Shown one piece after another: positions 12,122 to 23,780 of a stretch of 64,000 bases of DNA. The notes below the pieces were generated by a model. It made no database searches. It saw nothing but the letters and a program-made list of their open reading frames with translations, and was not told the origin of the DNA. The first letter of the stretch is position 1. Each line of letters begins with the position of its first letter. The stretch is from Chaetoderma sp. LZ-2023a (Eukaryota; Mollusca; Caudofoveata; Chaetodermatida; Chaetodermatidae), in the NCBI GenBank assembly GCA_034401795.1, contig CM067359.1:144342233-144406232 (forward strand), given 5' to 3'. The position numbers were made by a program, and so were the translations under genes.

Positions 12122-13777
12122 TACCTGCGATCGAAAAGAAGAAGTTTCATTGGTTAGTTATGTATATGGAAGTTGCCATCCAGTTATTATGTTTTGTTTA
12201 TTTATAAAAACTCTGGACCCCAGTACGCTAGGAAATACTAAGCAGCAACAATATGCGCATTACTTGTCCCCGCCACCAACAATTTTACACTGAGGTCACT
12301 AACCTTGCTCTAAATGTTTGAGCCTGGCATGCTACCGACTAACCTTACTATTCAGCTCGATAGGATAGGTTAATAGTGGTTAGGGACAATTTCTTCATTA
12401 GGAGACATATAGTGTCCACCTCCTTTCCGGCTGTTGCGGTAATCTAGCCCCGCACTCCGGCAAGGTTGTGTAAAATTGGCCAAATACCTATAGGGTCTCA
12501 CATTTATCAAGTTATTGTCTCTTTCCACGATCCACCAAGCCGTCGGGCTTTTTAATTGTTTGGATAACCCCACCCGCACGTTGAACTGATACGACTCTGG
12601 GAAACTATCGGAGGTTTTCGAGCGGTGACGGCCAAAGTGTGGGTTCACATACATCGCCCCCTTATCCTCGGATACTTGATAGATAGATACTTTGCCAAAG
12701 AAGGAAAGCACTGCGAAAACATATAGTTATTATGGTAGGATGATATTTTATTCCTGGCCCGCAGTGCATATTGGCCATATTGGAAATAACCCCAACGACA
12801 GGTCAAAGTTTGGGTCCATAGGACTGGTGACGGACCAGACACGCATCTCCACCCAACTCATTCTAGTGTCTGGGTAGGATCCTGGTATCCATCACGCCCT
12901 CACGGGAAGGACACTCGTGGTGGATATTCGTCTCTCTGTCCCCACCATAGCGACATGTCAGTCATTAAATGTGCTTGTGTAAAATTTAGCCATCGTCCAG
13001 TGATGTTTTATGTGGTTGCGAAGCAGGGTATCCAGATTCTCACCAAGTTCAGATATGTTGTGAAGTAACATGTACGCTTTCTATCCATGTAGGTAGATGC
13101 TTGCTAAAGCAACGTACTGGAAGCGGGGCATCTGCACCCGTGGATGGCCATATCTAATGATTGGTAGGATATCTGTCACTTGCGGCCAAAACTAGTTCTC
13201 GTTTATAACACCTAAATGGTAGGTTAGGAATAGCAGAAGGCCCGCATAAATAAAAGCAGCACCTACCAATACAGTATCTTAGAATAACATAAGACAGGGA
13301 CTTGTGAATCCTCCGGGAGTCGCTGGCCCCGTCTTCACGTAAACCAGTATGCATCACGTTAATTATATTTTCACTAGGATGGTCTTTTTCCCTAGCATCT
13401 TTGTTGAACAAAAGTGTGGCCCTTTTTGCCAGATCTTTTCCTCCGCTTCAGCGGCGACAGCATTTTTCTGTGATGGAGACCCGCATGAGGCACTTGCCTC
13501 TCACATAAGGAAATATCCTGGATGGAGGCCCGCGTGAGGCTACTACCTCCCGCACCATTAGGAAGTCATCTAGGTGATGGAGGCCCGCACGAGGCACTAC
13601 CCTCTCGCAACATCAGGAATTTCTCTAATTGTATAATGAAGGTATAATAGCTTATATTAAGTTAAACAGTGACCTCGTTGTGGATGCTTCCCTTGCGGGG
13701 ATACCTCTGCGGATTTACGAATCCGTGTGGTACCTCCGGCGACCCCACGTGCAAAGTGCACCAGCTAGCTCTACTAT
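12122..13777 (+). mobile_element. Long 3' UTR of the RNase H-type LINE
   Basis: Non-coding sequence of about 1.65 kb between the LINE stop codon and an (ATT)n tail. It matches 4030-5445 along its length. Near 13470-13610 it holds three diverged tandem units containing GGCCCGC, TGAGGC and CCTCTCGCA; copy 1 has fewer. The ATT-rich tail fits the simple-repeat ends of I-like LINEs. Its length is unusual for a LINE tail, so part may be a separate repeat. Confidence 0.6.

Positions 13778-13836
<59 letters not shown>
13778..13836. repeat. (ATT)n microsatellite at the LINE end
   Basis: About 19 uninterrupted TAT/ATT units directly after the LINE-related sequence, probably its 3' tail. Confidence 0.9.
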
Positions 13837-13837
<1 letters not shown>

Positions 13838-14675
13838 GCTCAGAAACTGTCAGAAGATATACCTTGCTTGACAAATAGTTACCTCTTTTTCTTTGTAATT
13901 TATTCTCCATAGTCTTAAATTAACATGGAAAGACATACCAGAGACACCAATAGCTGGGATGATACCACGCAGTTCAGTCTCAGTGGCAATGGTCGCACGG
14001 CCCAGCCAGCCCCCTCGTTCGTCATGCACATGTGGCAAGAATGTTTCACGCTACTAGACTTTACAATAATGTTCATAGGCTTTCCAGTCAGATTAATTCT
14101 CATGCTGCTTAACATTATAGGCCTACATGTTGTACTTTACATTTCTACGCACATCAGACAAAGTTTCTTAGTGCTAAGAAAGATGTAGTTGATGGTTTTA
14201 ATAACTTGTCACAGATTTATTTTGATGCGTTATTCTACCTTGACATGACACATCCTTAACATTTGAATATATTTATATGGACTTTAGACCAATATTTGGG
14301 TTATTTTCATGACAATTCACAGAAAATTAGAATTAAGTATAGTGGTTTTGAATAAGTATGTTTGGCATCCAGTTCACTGTATACTAACACTTTTGCCAAC
14401 CAGTCTAATATTTACATGCATATGCTGTTATTTTATGTAAACATTATCAGAAGTTAGAAATTAAAACTGTCCAGATGGATTAGAGTTAATTTGTGTAGAT
14501 AATTTTTAGGTTAAGATCATTTTATGTCATTGATCTACTTAGCTTAACATTATTGTATGTCATTGATGTACCTAGCTTGTAGTAATGAGGCAACTGTGTA
14601 ACAACAGTGGTTCAATGGCACTAATAAACGTTTTGGGCATCAAGTTTGCCAAGACGTAATAATCCGTTATGAATC
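13837..14675. other. No feature seen
   Basis: AT-rich unique-looking sequence. The longest frame (87 codons from 13925) has no recognisable motif and no support. The sequence CATTGATGTACCTAGCTT resembles CATTGATCTACTTAGCTT a short way upstream, a small local duplication at about 14528-14578. Confidence 0.5.
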
Positions 14676-15187
14676 ACAGTATGCCTCCTTTTCCCTGTAG
14701 GTGGGGCTTAGAATACACCTTCCGTATCCTCTGTGTGTCGTAAGAGGCGACTAAAGGAGGTAAGGGTGAGGTAACCCTGACAGAAACCTCGAGTGCTTCT
14801 TCTTCTTCTTTTCGTTCGCTGATCATACCGACAGTCCTAAGTGACTATCGACATGATCATAAGCGTTAAGTGCGTGGATCCATGGTTTATTAGAGTGCGC
14901 CGTGCGGCCTGGAACCTCCGTCTTCAGCACTGGAGGTTTCTATCAGGGTTACCTCACCCGTACCTCCTTTAGTCGCCTCTTACAACACGCAGAGGATACG
15001 GAAGGTGTATTCTAAGCCCCACCTACAGGGCTAACCTCGAGTGCTGAAGACAGAGGTTCCAGGCCGCACGGCGCACTCTAATAAACCATGGATCCACGCA
15101 CTTAACGCATATGATCATGTCGATAGTCACTTACAGGACTGGCGGTATGATCAGCGAACGAAAAGAAGAAGAAGACAGTATGCCTCC
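14676..15187 (+). mobile_element. SINE-like element A with target-site duplication
   Basis: The element starts at CCCTGTAGGTGGGG (about 14693) and ends with an (AAG)n tail at 15174. It is flanked by the identical 13-mer ACAGTATGCCTCC at 14676-14688 and 15175-15187. Related copies are at 22300 and 32354. The body contains GGTTCCAGGCC, which resembles a pol III B box. A simple-repeat tail and a 13-bp duplication are the marks of LINE-driven insertion. It is split by a second copy at 14798-15032. The uninterrupted element is about 235 bases and non-coding. Confidence 0.88.
14798..15032 (-). mobile_element. SINE-like element B nested inside A
   Basis: A complete copy of the same family in the opposite orientation, from its (CTT)n end at 14798 to CCACCTACAGGG at 15030. 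The 13-mer AACCTCGAGTGCT, part of element A, is present on both sides (14785-14797 and 15033-15045), so B inserted into A by target-primed reverse transcription. The order of events is therefore certain: A first, then B. Confidence 0.92.
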
Positions 15188-15213
15188 AAAAGGGGAATTT
15201 TTTTTGTATTATT

Positions 15214-15379
15214 AGGCTTCCAAGAGCGAAGCTCTGGAAGACTAGAGTGATTGTTCCGTTTATTATTATTATTAGGCTTCCAAGAGCGAAGCTCTGGAAG
15301 ACTAGAGTGATTGTTCCGTTTATTATTATTAGGCTTCCAAGAGCGAAGCTCTGGAAGACTAGAGTGATTGTTCCGTTTA
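15214..15379. repeat. Three tandem 57-60-bp units with a hairpin
   Basis: Three nearly identical units begin AGGCTTCCAAGAGCGAAGCT at 15214, 15274 and 15331. Each contains the stem CTTCC..AGAGC, loop GAA, GCTCT..GGAAG and ends in CCGTTTATTATTATT. Unit length differs only by one ATT step. Confidence 0.9.
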
Positions 15380-15405
15380 TTATTATTATTATTATTATTA
15401 TTATT
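15380..15405. repeat. (ATT)n at the left end of the 10.7-kb unit
   Basis: A short ATT tract directly before the first copy of the large duplicated unit. The same tract joins copy 1 to copy 2 at 26080-26096 and ends the contig at 36035-36062. Confidence 0.85.
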
Positions 15406-15954
15406 CCGCCGCCAGCCATTTCCAGCAAGTAAATTGAACCAAAACTCCGAAACCGGCAAGCAAATTGAATCAAAACTCAGAATATATGGTTGAGATCAGC
15501 CCCTGAATCAAAATAGCTAAACAGAGCCTGATTGGCTCGGGGCATTGGCGGCCATATTGATGACGTCATAAATGACAAAATAATCTTCTCCTCTGGAACT
15601 TCTGAAGCGATCTGGCTAAGATTTGGGGAATATAATTAGTCTATGGCGGCAAGTAAAATTTGTTCGCAAAAACTTGATTGGTAAAACAATATCGCCACCA
15701 TGGACCAATCAAATTCGAGCATTTTGAACTTTTTTATTTGATGGATTTGGATGGCGAAAATTTCTATACATATGTTAGTTGACCATCTGCATGGTGTGTT
15801 TTAAAATGAACGAGACCCATCTGTAAAGGGCGGACCTATTTAGATTTTAATTTTCCTCTTTATTATGTAGTAGAAGACAGTTTGCTATAGGCTCTAATAA
15901 AAATGATTAATGTGACATTTGATTTTCATTTTATATCTCTGGGGTAATAAATGG

Positions 15955-16490
15955 CATTTGCTACTGTAAATGCTCTAGGCAAACAGATTAATATAATGGG
16001 GATTTAATTGCCATTTAATACCAGTTTACCATCTGCCCGATTAACCCATGAATGTATTAATGTCAATATAAAACTTGCACTTAATGTAGATGCTAAGGAT
16101 AGCTGATGAATATTTTTCAAAACAATTTGACAGGAAATTGTTCCTGCCTATTAAACCTTCTACTGGTGAAATATTAGATTTTGTATTAACCCGTATACTG
16201 CAATGTTAACTTTTATTTCATTGATTTTGTACTAATTTTCCAGTATCCATTAAGAAATATTGGAAAGGTAAATTGTCACACACTTTGTATATTTTTTACT
16301 GCTGAATGGCCAATCCCTGATTAACCTATTTACTGCTGAATGGCCAATCATCTAGCTGAATTTTGTGACCAGTTTTGTGTCTGTATATAAATCTTCTCCA
16401 AAGCCACCTAAGTGATTGATCAGAATGACAAGTATTATTATCTAGAGCAGTTACTAAAAAGTGAATTTCACCAGAGAACATTTGTATAAA
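15955..16490 (+). repeat. Internal ~530-bp module of the large unit
   Basis: Runs from TTGCTACTGTAAATGCTCTA to about CACCAGAGAACA. Diverged relatives occur within the same unit at 21365-21880 and, in part, at 21890-22110. It is non-coding. Confidence 0.7.
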
Positions 16491-16527
16491 ATTTGTACAC
16501 ATTGATCCCTGAATTTCATGTAACATG

Positions 16528-16610
16528 TTGAATATTTTGAAACTAATTTGACTGTGTGTTGTGGCTGCAACATCGCCCAGTGAAATAGTTTCAAAATATT
16601 CAACATAATG
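16528..16610. repeat. Foldback A
   Basis: Arms TTGAATATTTTGAAACTAAT and ATAGTTTCAAAATATTCAAC enclose TGTTGTGGCTGCAACA. The counterpart in copy 2 is at 27217. Confidence 0.85.
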
Positions 16611-16626
16611 TTAAAAACATAGGGCC

Positions 16627-16862
16627 TTAACCCTCTTATGATGAAGCCGGCCAAACCGGCCTCTGCAGGGATCTTGAGGAATGTCGATTAGTAGGCCAAG
16701 TGAAAACTATTTCTGAAAATTTACCACTGGAATGACTGGCTCGGTAAGCGAGCCAGTCATTCCAGTTGCAAAATTTCAAAATACAATTTTCTTGGCCTGC
16801 AATAAGACATTCAACAAGAAAATGTTTAGTTTTTTGACAAGATTTAGTCATTAAAGGGTTAA
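16627..16862. mobile_element. TTAA-flanked MITE, family B (type copy)
   Basis: This 236-bp element begins TTAACCCTCTTA and ends AAAGGGTTAA, with a central palindrome GAATGACTGGCTCG/CGAGCCAGTCATTC. A TTAA target with CCC/GGG ends is the signature of piggyBac-type transposons, so this is probably a non-autonomous piggyBac-like MITE. It has no coding sequence. Many copies lie in the Mi-2 introns. Confidence 0.78.
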
Positions 16863-19115
16863 ATGTTAAGGAAATAGGGCTTACAATTTGTACACTTGAT
16901 GGACATTATAATCCTGTCTAGCATAGTTAGAAATCGGAGGGGCATTGCTAGAAATTGATACCTCTATGTTTTTATGCCCGTAATAAATAAGCAACAACGC
17001 TCGATAACTGGTCCCATCAGGCTACGGGACATATTCAGTATTTTAAAGATTCATTTGGAACGAGATTACATTATAGAGTACCTTACGTTATTTGTAGAAC
17101 ACAGGACTTGAATAATTTTATGTCCCTCTCTTCCTGTGATAGCACTTTGAAAGAAAGCGCACACCAGGCAGTCTTTGAAGAACTGTGTCAGAGGGCTTAT
17201 CTGAGTTAAATATCACGGAAGTCTATTGCTGCATATGCAGTGCATTAAGATCAATCTATGGACAGTAACATCATTATCTTTAAGTTCATAGCAAATTATG
17301 AGCCTTGGTCTCCAAAATCATTTCTTTTTCTCAACTGACCTGTATTAACCCACCTTTACTGACAAATTCTTAAGCTCCTAATGAGATCGTTATTGACAGG
17401 ATTATAATGGCGATTCCGAACAGAAATATACTGAAAATTATTGTTGAATAGGGTATCAACAACATCCAGCCAAATTGTTTTTTTAAAGTCAGCCAAATCG
17501 TTTTAGGTTTCTTTGATAACTGTTCTGAAAATAGAATGAAATAGACTGTTACACTGTCATGAAAAGAATGAATGAGACCAATGATAGGGGTTGCGGCTCA
17601 CAAACCACAGTGGGGGTGGGGGAGCTGATAATTACCCTGCATAAAAAGGCTAACATTTCAATTTCGCACTGATCTCAACACAATTATTTATCCAATGATC
17701 GATTTAAAAGCGCATTTATTTCTGAAGATAGTTGTGCGGAGAACCAACTTAATGTTTTGAAAGCACGTTGACTGAACGTTGTTGCTACCTAAGGAAACAA
17801 TTACGTTCAGTCAAATTGTTTTTAAATAACGAGCCAGGGCATTTCCAGAACGTTAGGATGCATTGAGCAGGGTTAAATAGATAATCAGAGTGATATCAAT
17901 AAAACTCCAAATGCAAAATTAACCCGTTTCCTTCTAGCAGGGCTGAAGAAACTAGTGAAATTATGCAGTGATCCATCACTGCTTGTATGTATTGAAACAA
18001 GACTGGATTTTTGTGAGAAATCTTGTAGCCTGCTTGGCAATTATCGTATTATGTTTGTTGAACCCTGTTGCTATTTAGGGTAGCAGCAACTTTCAGTCAT
18101 GAGTATTTATCTGTAGGGAACTGAAATATTTAATGTGATGATTGTCCGAGTTTGTTTACATTTCTATCAGCGTATATAACTAGTTGTTGCTTCGCCGCCC
18201 ATTCGCTCACCACACACCCACCTCCGTATGTAATGCTATTTTGTTACATGTAATGAAGCCACTCTATTTTGCCTGAAAGTAAAATAGCCATTATGGAGTT
18301 TGTTTTGACAATTATGTTGCTGGAATGAGTTGCTAAATTGTTGCTATCAATTCAGTCACCTTGGCCGGAATTCAATAAGGATGTTTAAACCAGGATTAGC
18401 CTAAACCGGGTAACAAATCACAAAGTAATTGCGATGTTAGTTTTATAGATAGTACGATAGCTCCAACTTTTCATTGTTTGAGAGCTAGGTCACGTCCCGT
18501 GCAAGAGGTGTGGCCTAAATTAAGTTTTAAATAATTGTCCTTGTTCTATGTCTATTCAGCGCCATGCCCAATTTGGCCGGGTTGTAGCATAAGCGCTGAG
18601 GCTGATATTCCGCCACGCTTGGACAATCTATATTAGTGAGAGAACTCAAAGCCGACGGTACGATTTTGTCCCAATTGCGCCGTAGATTGGAATTTATATA
18701 GTCAATGATAGTAATTAATTATGTACCTATGATCATTCCGTTGCTGAATTATGTTGCAAAAACTTACCCCAAAACACCGGCATTATTTTAGAGGTCCAAT
18801 CTGTGCTGTTTAAAGGGTGGGGCAAATTGGGTATTTTTTAAATCTGCAATCAAATATCATGACATTTTAAATACGCAAGGCTGTACATTTTAACGTTGCG
18901 AGATCATACACATATATTAACGTATTAGCTGATGTTGCTGCATGCATTTTGCAGTCGGTACCATTCCATCTGGTGTCCATCATACAATAGGATCACATTA
19001 TACTATAATACAGAGAGGGGGTGGCATTGAGGGCGGGGGGGAGAGGATGGCGGGAGCGAGGGAGGGATTGAGGGAAGGGAAAAGCGGAGGAGAGGGAGAC
19101 GGAGGGGAGAGAGGG

Positions 19116-19159
<44 letters not shown>

Positions 19160-20340
19160 AATGTTTCAAAAATAGTCTTCTCTTGGTATGCAAACGGACA
19201 TTTTCCAAGACTACCGCAGAAGCCGTTTTGGCCAGCTTAAGCGTTAAAGAGTTAGCTAGATAGCTAGATTTATTACACAATAGGCAATTGGCCTTTGAGT
19301 GAATACAATGCTATTTATTATGCATTGAATGGCGGACAAATTATTTGCATTGTGTCCACACAGATGTCACAACCCCCTCCTTCGACCCCGACCCCCACCC
19401 CCTGAACACACACTTGCAGTGCGCGCGTGCCTTGTATGTGGATAGCTATTACAAATGTAGTGGAAGAAGTACTATATTATATGCTGACATTTACACCTTT
19501 ATTGAGCAAGTTTAGTCAATGAAAACATTGTTATTGAGGGTAGTAACGGCGTTCACTAAAAATAGATGCTGATGTAGGTTAGTGGTTTTTAAGTATTAGC
19601 GGTCAATTGCCGTATAGGACCACTTGACCTTTATTATGGGTTGTTTAAAAAACCCCATAGCTATTGGTGATTGGTTCTTAACTATTAGCAGCAAAATTAT
19701 TGCATATGACCACCTATCTAAGGGGACCACTTGAGTTGTGACTCTAAAAACGCATTGCTATTCCTGTATAGGACCACCCATCTAAGCGATTATTTAGCCT
19801 AATGCATAGGACTACCTATCTAAGGTAGACCACTTGAGTTGTATTGATAACCACCATGCATATATACGGTTTAAACGAGTGGGAGAGAGATGGAGGGGAG
19901 ACAGGGGGGGGGGGGGAGGTGGAGGGGGCGGGTAGTTGAAGGGATGGGGGAGATAGATCAACTATGTGATGATATAGAATATATCATTATGTTCCAGCCC
20001 TAATACGTCTGTCTACAATGGTTAACCGCAACATGTTTTTGTTGCAACGGTCATGTTATAAAGTTATGAAATACTAAACGATATCTGTTGCGTGTTGCTA
20101 TTGCTGCTAGTTGATGAAAAATTAATACAGTTACATAACGCATAGCGACATTTGAACGCGAAACTTGCATAAATTCTGGGAATATTGGGATAAATCACTA
20201 TGTTTCAGCCTTAATAAATTTGCAACGACCAGTAACAAGAGGTTTCTGTTGCAAGGGTCGTATTCAGAGGTTTACACATACTAAGATATCTGAGATATGT
20301 GTTCCAATTGTTACTAGTCCCAGAATTATTAATACGATTA

Positions 20341-20461
20341 CATAGCGTGCTTGGAACCTGAAACTTGTATAAATTAGCGGAAATTAAGGAAAGGATCACT
20401 ATGTTCCAGCATTAATAATGTTTCAACGGCCACTAGCAACAGCTTTCTGTTGCATGGGTGG
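20341..20461 (+). repeat. Segment inverted in copy 2
   Basis: These 121 bases, CATAGCGTGCTTGG to GCATGGGTGG, are present as their exact reverse complement at 30925-31045 in the second copy of the unit, with collinear sequence on both sides. Confidence 0.93.
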
Positions 20462-21364
20462 TGTTCATAGATTATGAAATACTAAAACACTCGAGTTTTG
20501 CGTTGCTATTTCTATTAATTATTTAATTATTAATACGCTTGCATAGTGCAGTTGAATGTGATACTTGTAAGAAAAAAATACAGGAAAATACTGAATATTA
20601 TGGAAGTGCACCACATGAATTTTATTGATGGCGATTCTCAAAAACACTGCTCTTAGAGACAGTAACCATTTTCGTTAAGACAGAGATGCTGATGTATGAT
20701 GACGGTGGTTCTCAGTGATTAGCGCTCAATTACGTTCTATGACCAGCTCTGTAAGTGAACCGCTTGAGTGGTGGTTCTCAAACCCATTGCTATTACAGTA
20801 TAGGACCATACATCTACGCACTTAATTAGCCTACTGCATTAGAATGCCTATCTAAGGTGGACCACTTGAGTCTTATTGGTGATGCTTCTAAAAACATTGC
20901 TATTTGTGGTTATTGTGAAACCTGTGGCATCTTAAACGACAGGTATGACAGGTCGTAACAGACCACCTTTAGAAACATTTTAATGTAATTAATTAACCTA
21001 CTATTATCTTGCCCAAAACAGGGAAATCATAACATTAGCAAACTAACTTCCATGATTTATATGCACAGCACACCATTGGATAAGTTATGGGAGACCTATC
21101 AGAACTATCTTGATAACATGGGCGATCAATCTGGCCAGAGTAATTCAGCTAAACAATTAAGGTTTACCTCACTTTTTAGCGAAAAATACGACCGTGACCT
21201 ATAACATAAATGATAGAAATTGTGATTAAAATGTTATCTTTAATAGGCCTACGTTCGAAACATACGAGGATGATATATTTAAGAGTTCCAATCATGGCCA
21301 CTCACGAATGCAACTCAAGCTAACTAAAGGTGGCTCAATAGCTATTATGAGTAATGAACTGGAT

Positions 21365-22110
21365 TTGCTACTGTAAATGCTCTAGGCAAACATATTAATG
21401 TGATAGAGATTTAATTGTCATTTAATACATGTTGACCATGGGGGCCAATTAACCCATCAACCTATGAATGCCAATATAAACCTATCGTTTATTGTAGATG
21501 CTAAATATACCCACAGAATATTTTAACAATCTGACTGGAAGTTGTTCCTGCCTATTAACCCTTCTACTGGTGAAATATTATAGTTGTTGTATTTACCTGT
21601 ATACTGCAGAATGTTAGCCCTTGATTGATTTTGTACTAATTTCCAGTTTCCATTGAGCATATTGGAAAGATAAAAAATTGTCGTGCACTTCTAGATCTGT
21701 TTATGGCTGTATGGTCAATCCATGATTTACCTATTTACTGCTGAATGCCCAATCATCTACATAATTTTTGTGACCAGTTTTGTGTCTGTATATAGATATT
21801 CTCCTAAGCCACCAAGGTGACTGATCCGAGAGACAAGAAATATTACCTAAAGCAGTTATAGAAACGGAATTTCATCAGAGAACAGGAAAACAGATTAATG
21901 TGATAGGGATTTAATTGTCAATTAACAGCAGTTGACTATGGTGCCGATTAACCCATGAACTTATGAATGCCAATATAAAACTTGCACTTATTGTAGATGC
22001 TAAGGATACATGCTGACTATTTTTCAAAACAATTTGACTGAAAGTTGTTCTTGCCTATTAACCCTTATACTGGTAAAATAATAGATTGGTATTAACCTTT
22101 ATACTGCAGA
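21365..22110 (+). repeat. Two tandem ~530-bp modules, copy 1 of the unit
   Basis: Two relatives of the module at 15955 lie in tandem. Both contain CCTATTAACCCTT followed by TACTGG, at 21551 and 22054. In copy 2 the interval between these two sites is missing. Confidence 0.75.
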
Positions 22111-22299
22111 ATGCTAACTTTTACTTGGAATCCTTCTAGAAATTGTTCTGATTATTATCTTCAATTATTATTATAATTACTATTCCTCTTCTATCGGGTT
22201 CTTTTGAGCCATGGATCCCGGAATGCTATGACCTTTGTCATATCAGCGTGGGCATAGATGAACGAGTGTTTGAAAACTAGAAGATAATCTGTCCACTTG

Positions 22300-22528
22300 C
22301 CCTGTAGGTGGGGCTTAGAATACACCATCCATATCCTCTGCGTGTCGTAAGAGGCGACTAAAGGAGGTAAGGGTGAGATAACCCTGACAGAAACCTCGAG
22401 TGCTGAAGACGGAGGTTCCAGGCCGCACGGCGCACTCTAATAAACCATGGATCCACGCACTTAACGCTTATGATCATGTCGATAGTCACTTAGGACTGGC
22501 GGTATGATCAGCAAACGAAAAGAAGAAG
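22300..22528 (+). mobile_element. SINE-like element, full copy
   Basis: Same family as 14676-15187: CCCTGTAGGTGGGG start, GTCGTAAGAGGCGACTAAAG, GGTTCCAGGCC and a GAAGAAG tail. Target-site duplications are not clear here beyond a short ATCTGT match. It was present before the 10.7-kb duplication. Confidence 0.85.
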
Positions 22529-22744
22529 ATCTGTAAATAAACGGCCGAGATATGAACTTCCGAAATTACTACATCATATATAGCAAAGGTCTAATTTCAG
22601 AGGTGTTCATTAATAGACAGGTTAGATCTGTTACAGTTTCCGCCGTCGAGCAGATTTATGGTGACAACTTTAGATTTCACACTCCTGTTCCTTGTAGCCG
22701 AATGTCCAAGTTTATTTAGCAACATAGTTTGGTAGACTGAGCTG

Positions 22745-22828
22745 TTTCTTTAAAAATAATTTGACTGAAGGTCATTGCTGCGGGAGGAACAACTTTCAGT
22801 CAAACACATTACAAAAAATTCAACAACA
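22745..22828. repeat. Foldback A, diverged
   Basis: Arms AATAATTTGACTGAAGGTCA and the CTTTCAGTCAAAC side flank a short GCTGCGGGAGG loop. Arm matching is weaker than in the type copies. Confidence 0.7.
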
Positions 22829-23516
22829 TAGATGTCAGAGCACACAATAATATCTTAAATATTTAGGCATCAGCGGAAAAAATGTCAATCTAGTAATGAT
22901 GATTTTATATAGCTTTCATGATAAAGCTCCATCAGAGGGAAATTCAGGCTTATAACCAGGAAGATATTTATTACCCAAAGACGAGCATGTGCTCTGGCGC
23001 CAAAAGATGGTTATTCTTTAAAAGGGGTGGTGGTATGACGAGAAGCCGTAAGCAACCACCATTTGTTGGTCCAAAAACGCTGCATAGTATAGCGAATAAG
23101 TTGTATTAACTGACTATCTGTCTTTAACAACCACTTGTTGATGGACCATACAGTGCCCATTATAAACAGGCTTGAGTGATCTTGCATGCTTAAATGCGCT
23201 ATTATACTCTTCTCTTAATAGAGTGGATTAGTGATTTAGCTTTTAACACTTTGAACCGTAAAGTGCTAAAATCTTATTTTCCTGATAATACTAGAAGTAT
23301 TGCGTAAGTTGATGAATGTATTGAAAGAAATTTGACTGGAAACTGTGGCCACAGCCATCATATATCCCTACCCAAGCCCTCCAACCAGTTTCAGAATCTT
23401 ATCTATTCAGTTTTCTTGAGTTGACAAATGCGTGGTGTGTTTCAATACTAGAAGCGTGACAGTAAAAGTAGTTCCTGTCTCAATTAGCTACATCAGTTGG
23501 TGACAACTTTAGATTT

Positions 23517-23775
23517 CACCCTTTACCCCTTCTTCAGTGCATCTGAAATGGTCTTGCGAAATGTCCATTTGCAAACTAAGAGAAGACTAATTATGAAAAT
23601 TTACAACTGGAATGATTAGCTCGATAACTGAGCCAGTCACTCCAGTGGTAAATTTTCAAAATAGTCTTCTCTTGGTCTAGAAATGGATATTTTCCATGAG
23701 AAAATTTAAATTTTCTTGAACAAATTAAAAAATTGCAACAGAAAGGCAATCCTAACAGTCTATTTAAAAGAGCTA
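23517..23775. repeat. TTAA-MITE B, diverged
   Basis: Contains the family B centre (GATTAGCTCGATAAC and GAGCCAGTCACTCCAGTGG) and both AGAGAAGACTA arms. The TTAA ends are no longer clear. Confidence 0.7.
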
Positions 23776-23780
23776 CCATT

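Larger units (their letters stand above)
16863..22299. other. Non-coding interior of unit copy 1
   Basis: No gene seen. It holds a variant foldback at 17752-17828 (CGTTGTTGCTACCTAAGG loop), a GA-rich tract at 19011-19155 and G-rich patches at 19890-19940. Several diverged repeats of GACCACCTATCTAAG occur between 19600 and 20900. Confidence 0.6.

Noticed and set aside
18942-19175. Glu/Arg/Gly-rich ORF over the GA tract
   Set aside because: Low-complexity translation; the copy 2 counterpart differs in length through repeat slippage.
22918-23109. A 63-codon ORF preserved in both copies of the large unit (also 32975-33166)
   Set aside because: Nine codons differ between the copies and all nine change the residue, with no silent change, so there is no sign of protein constraint.
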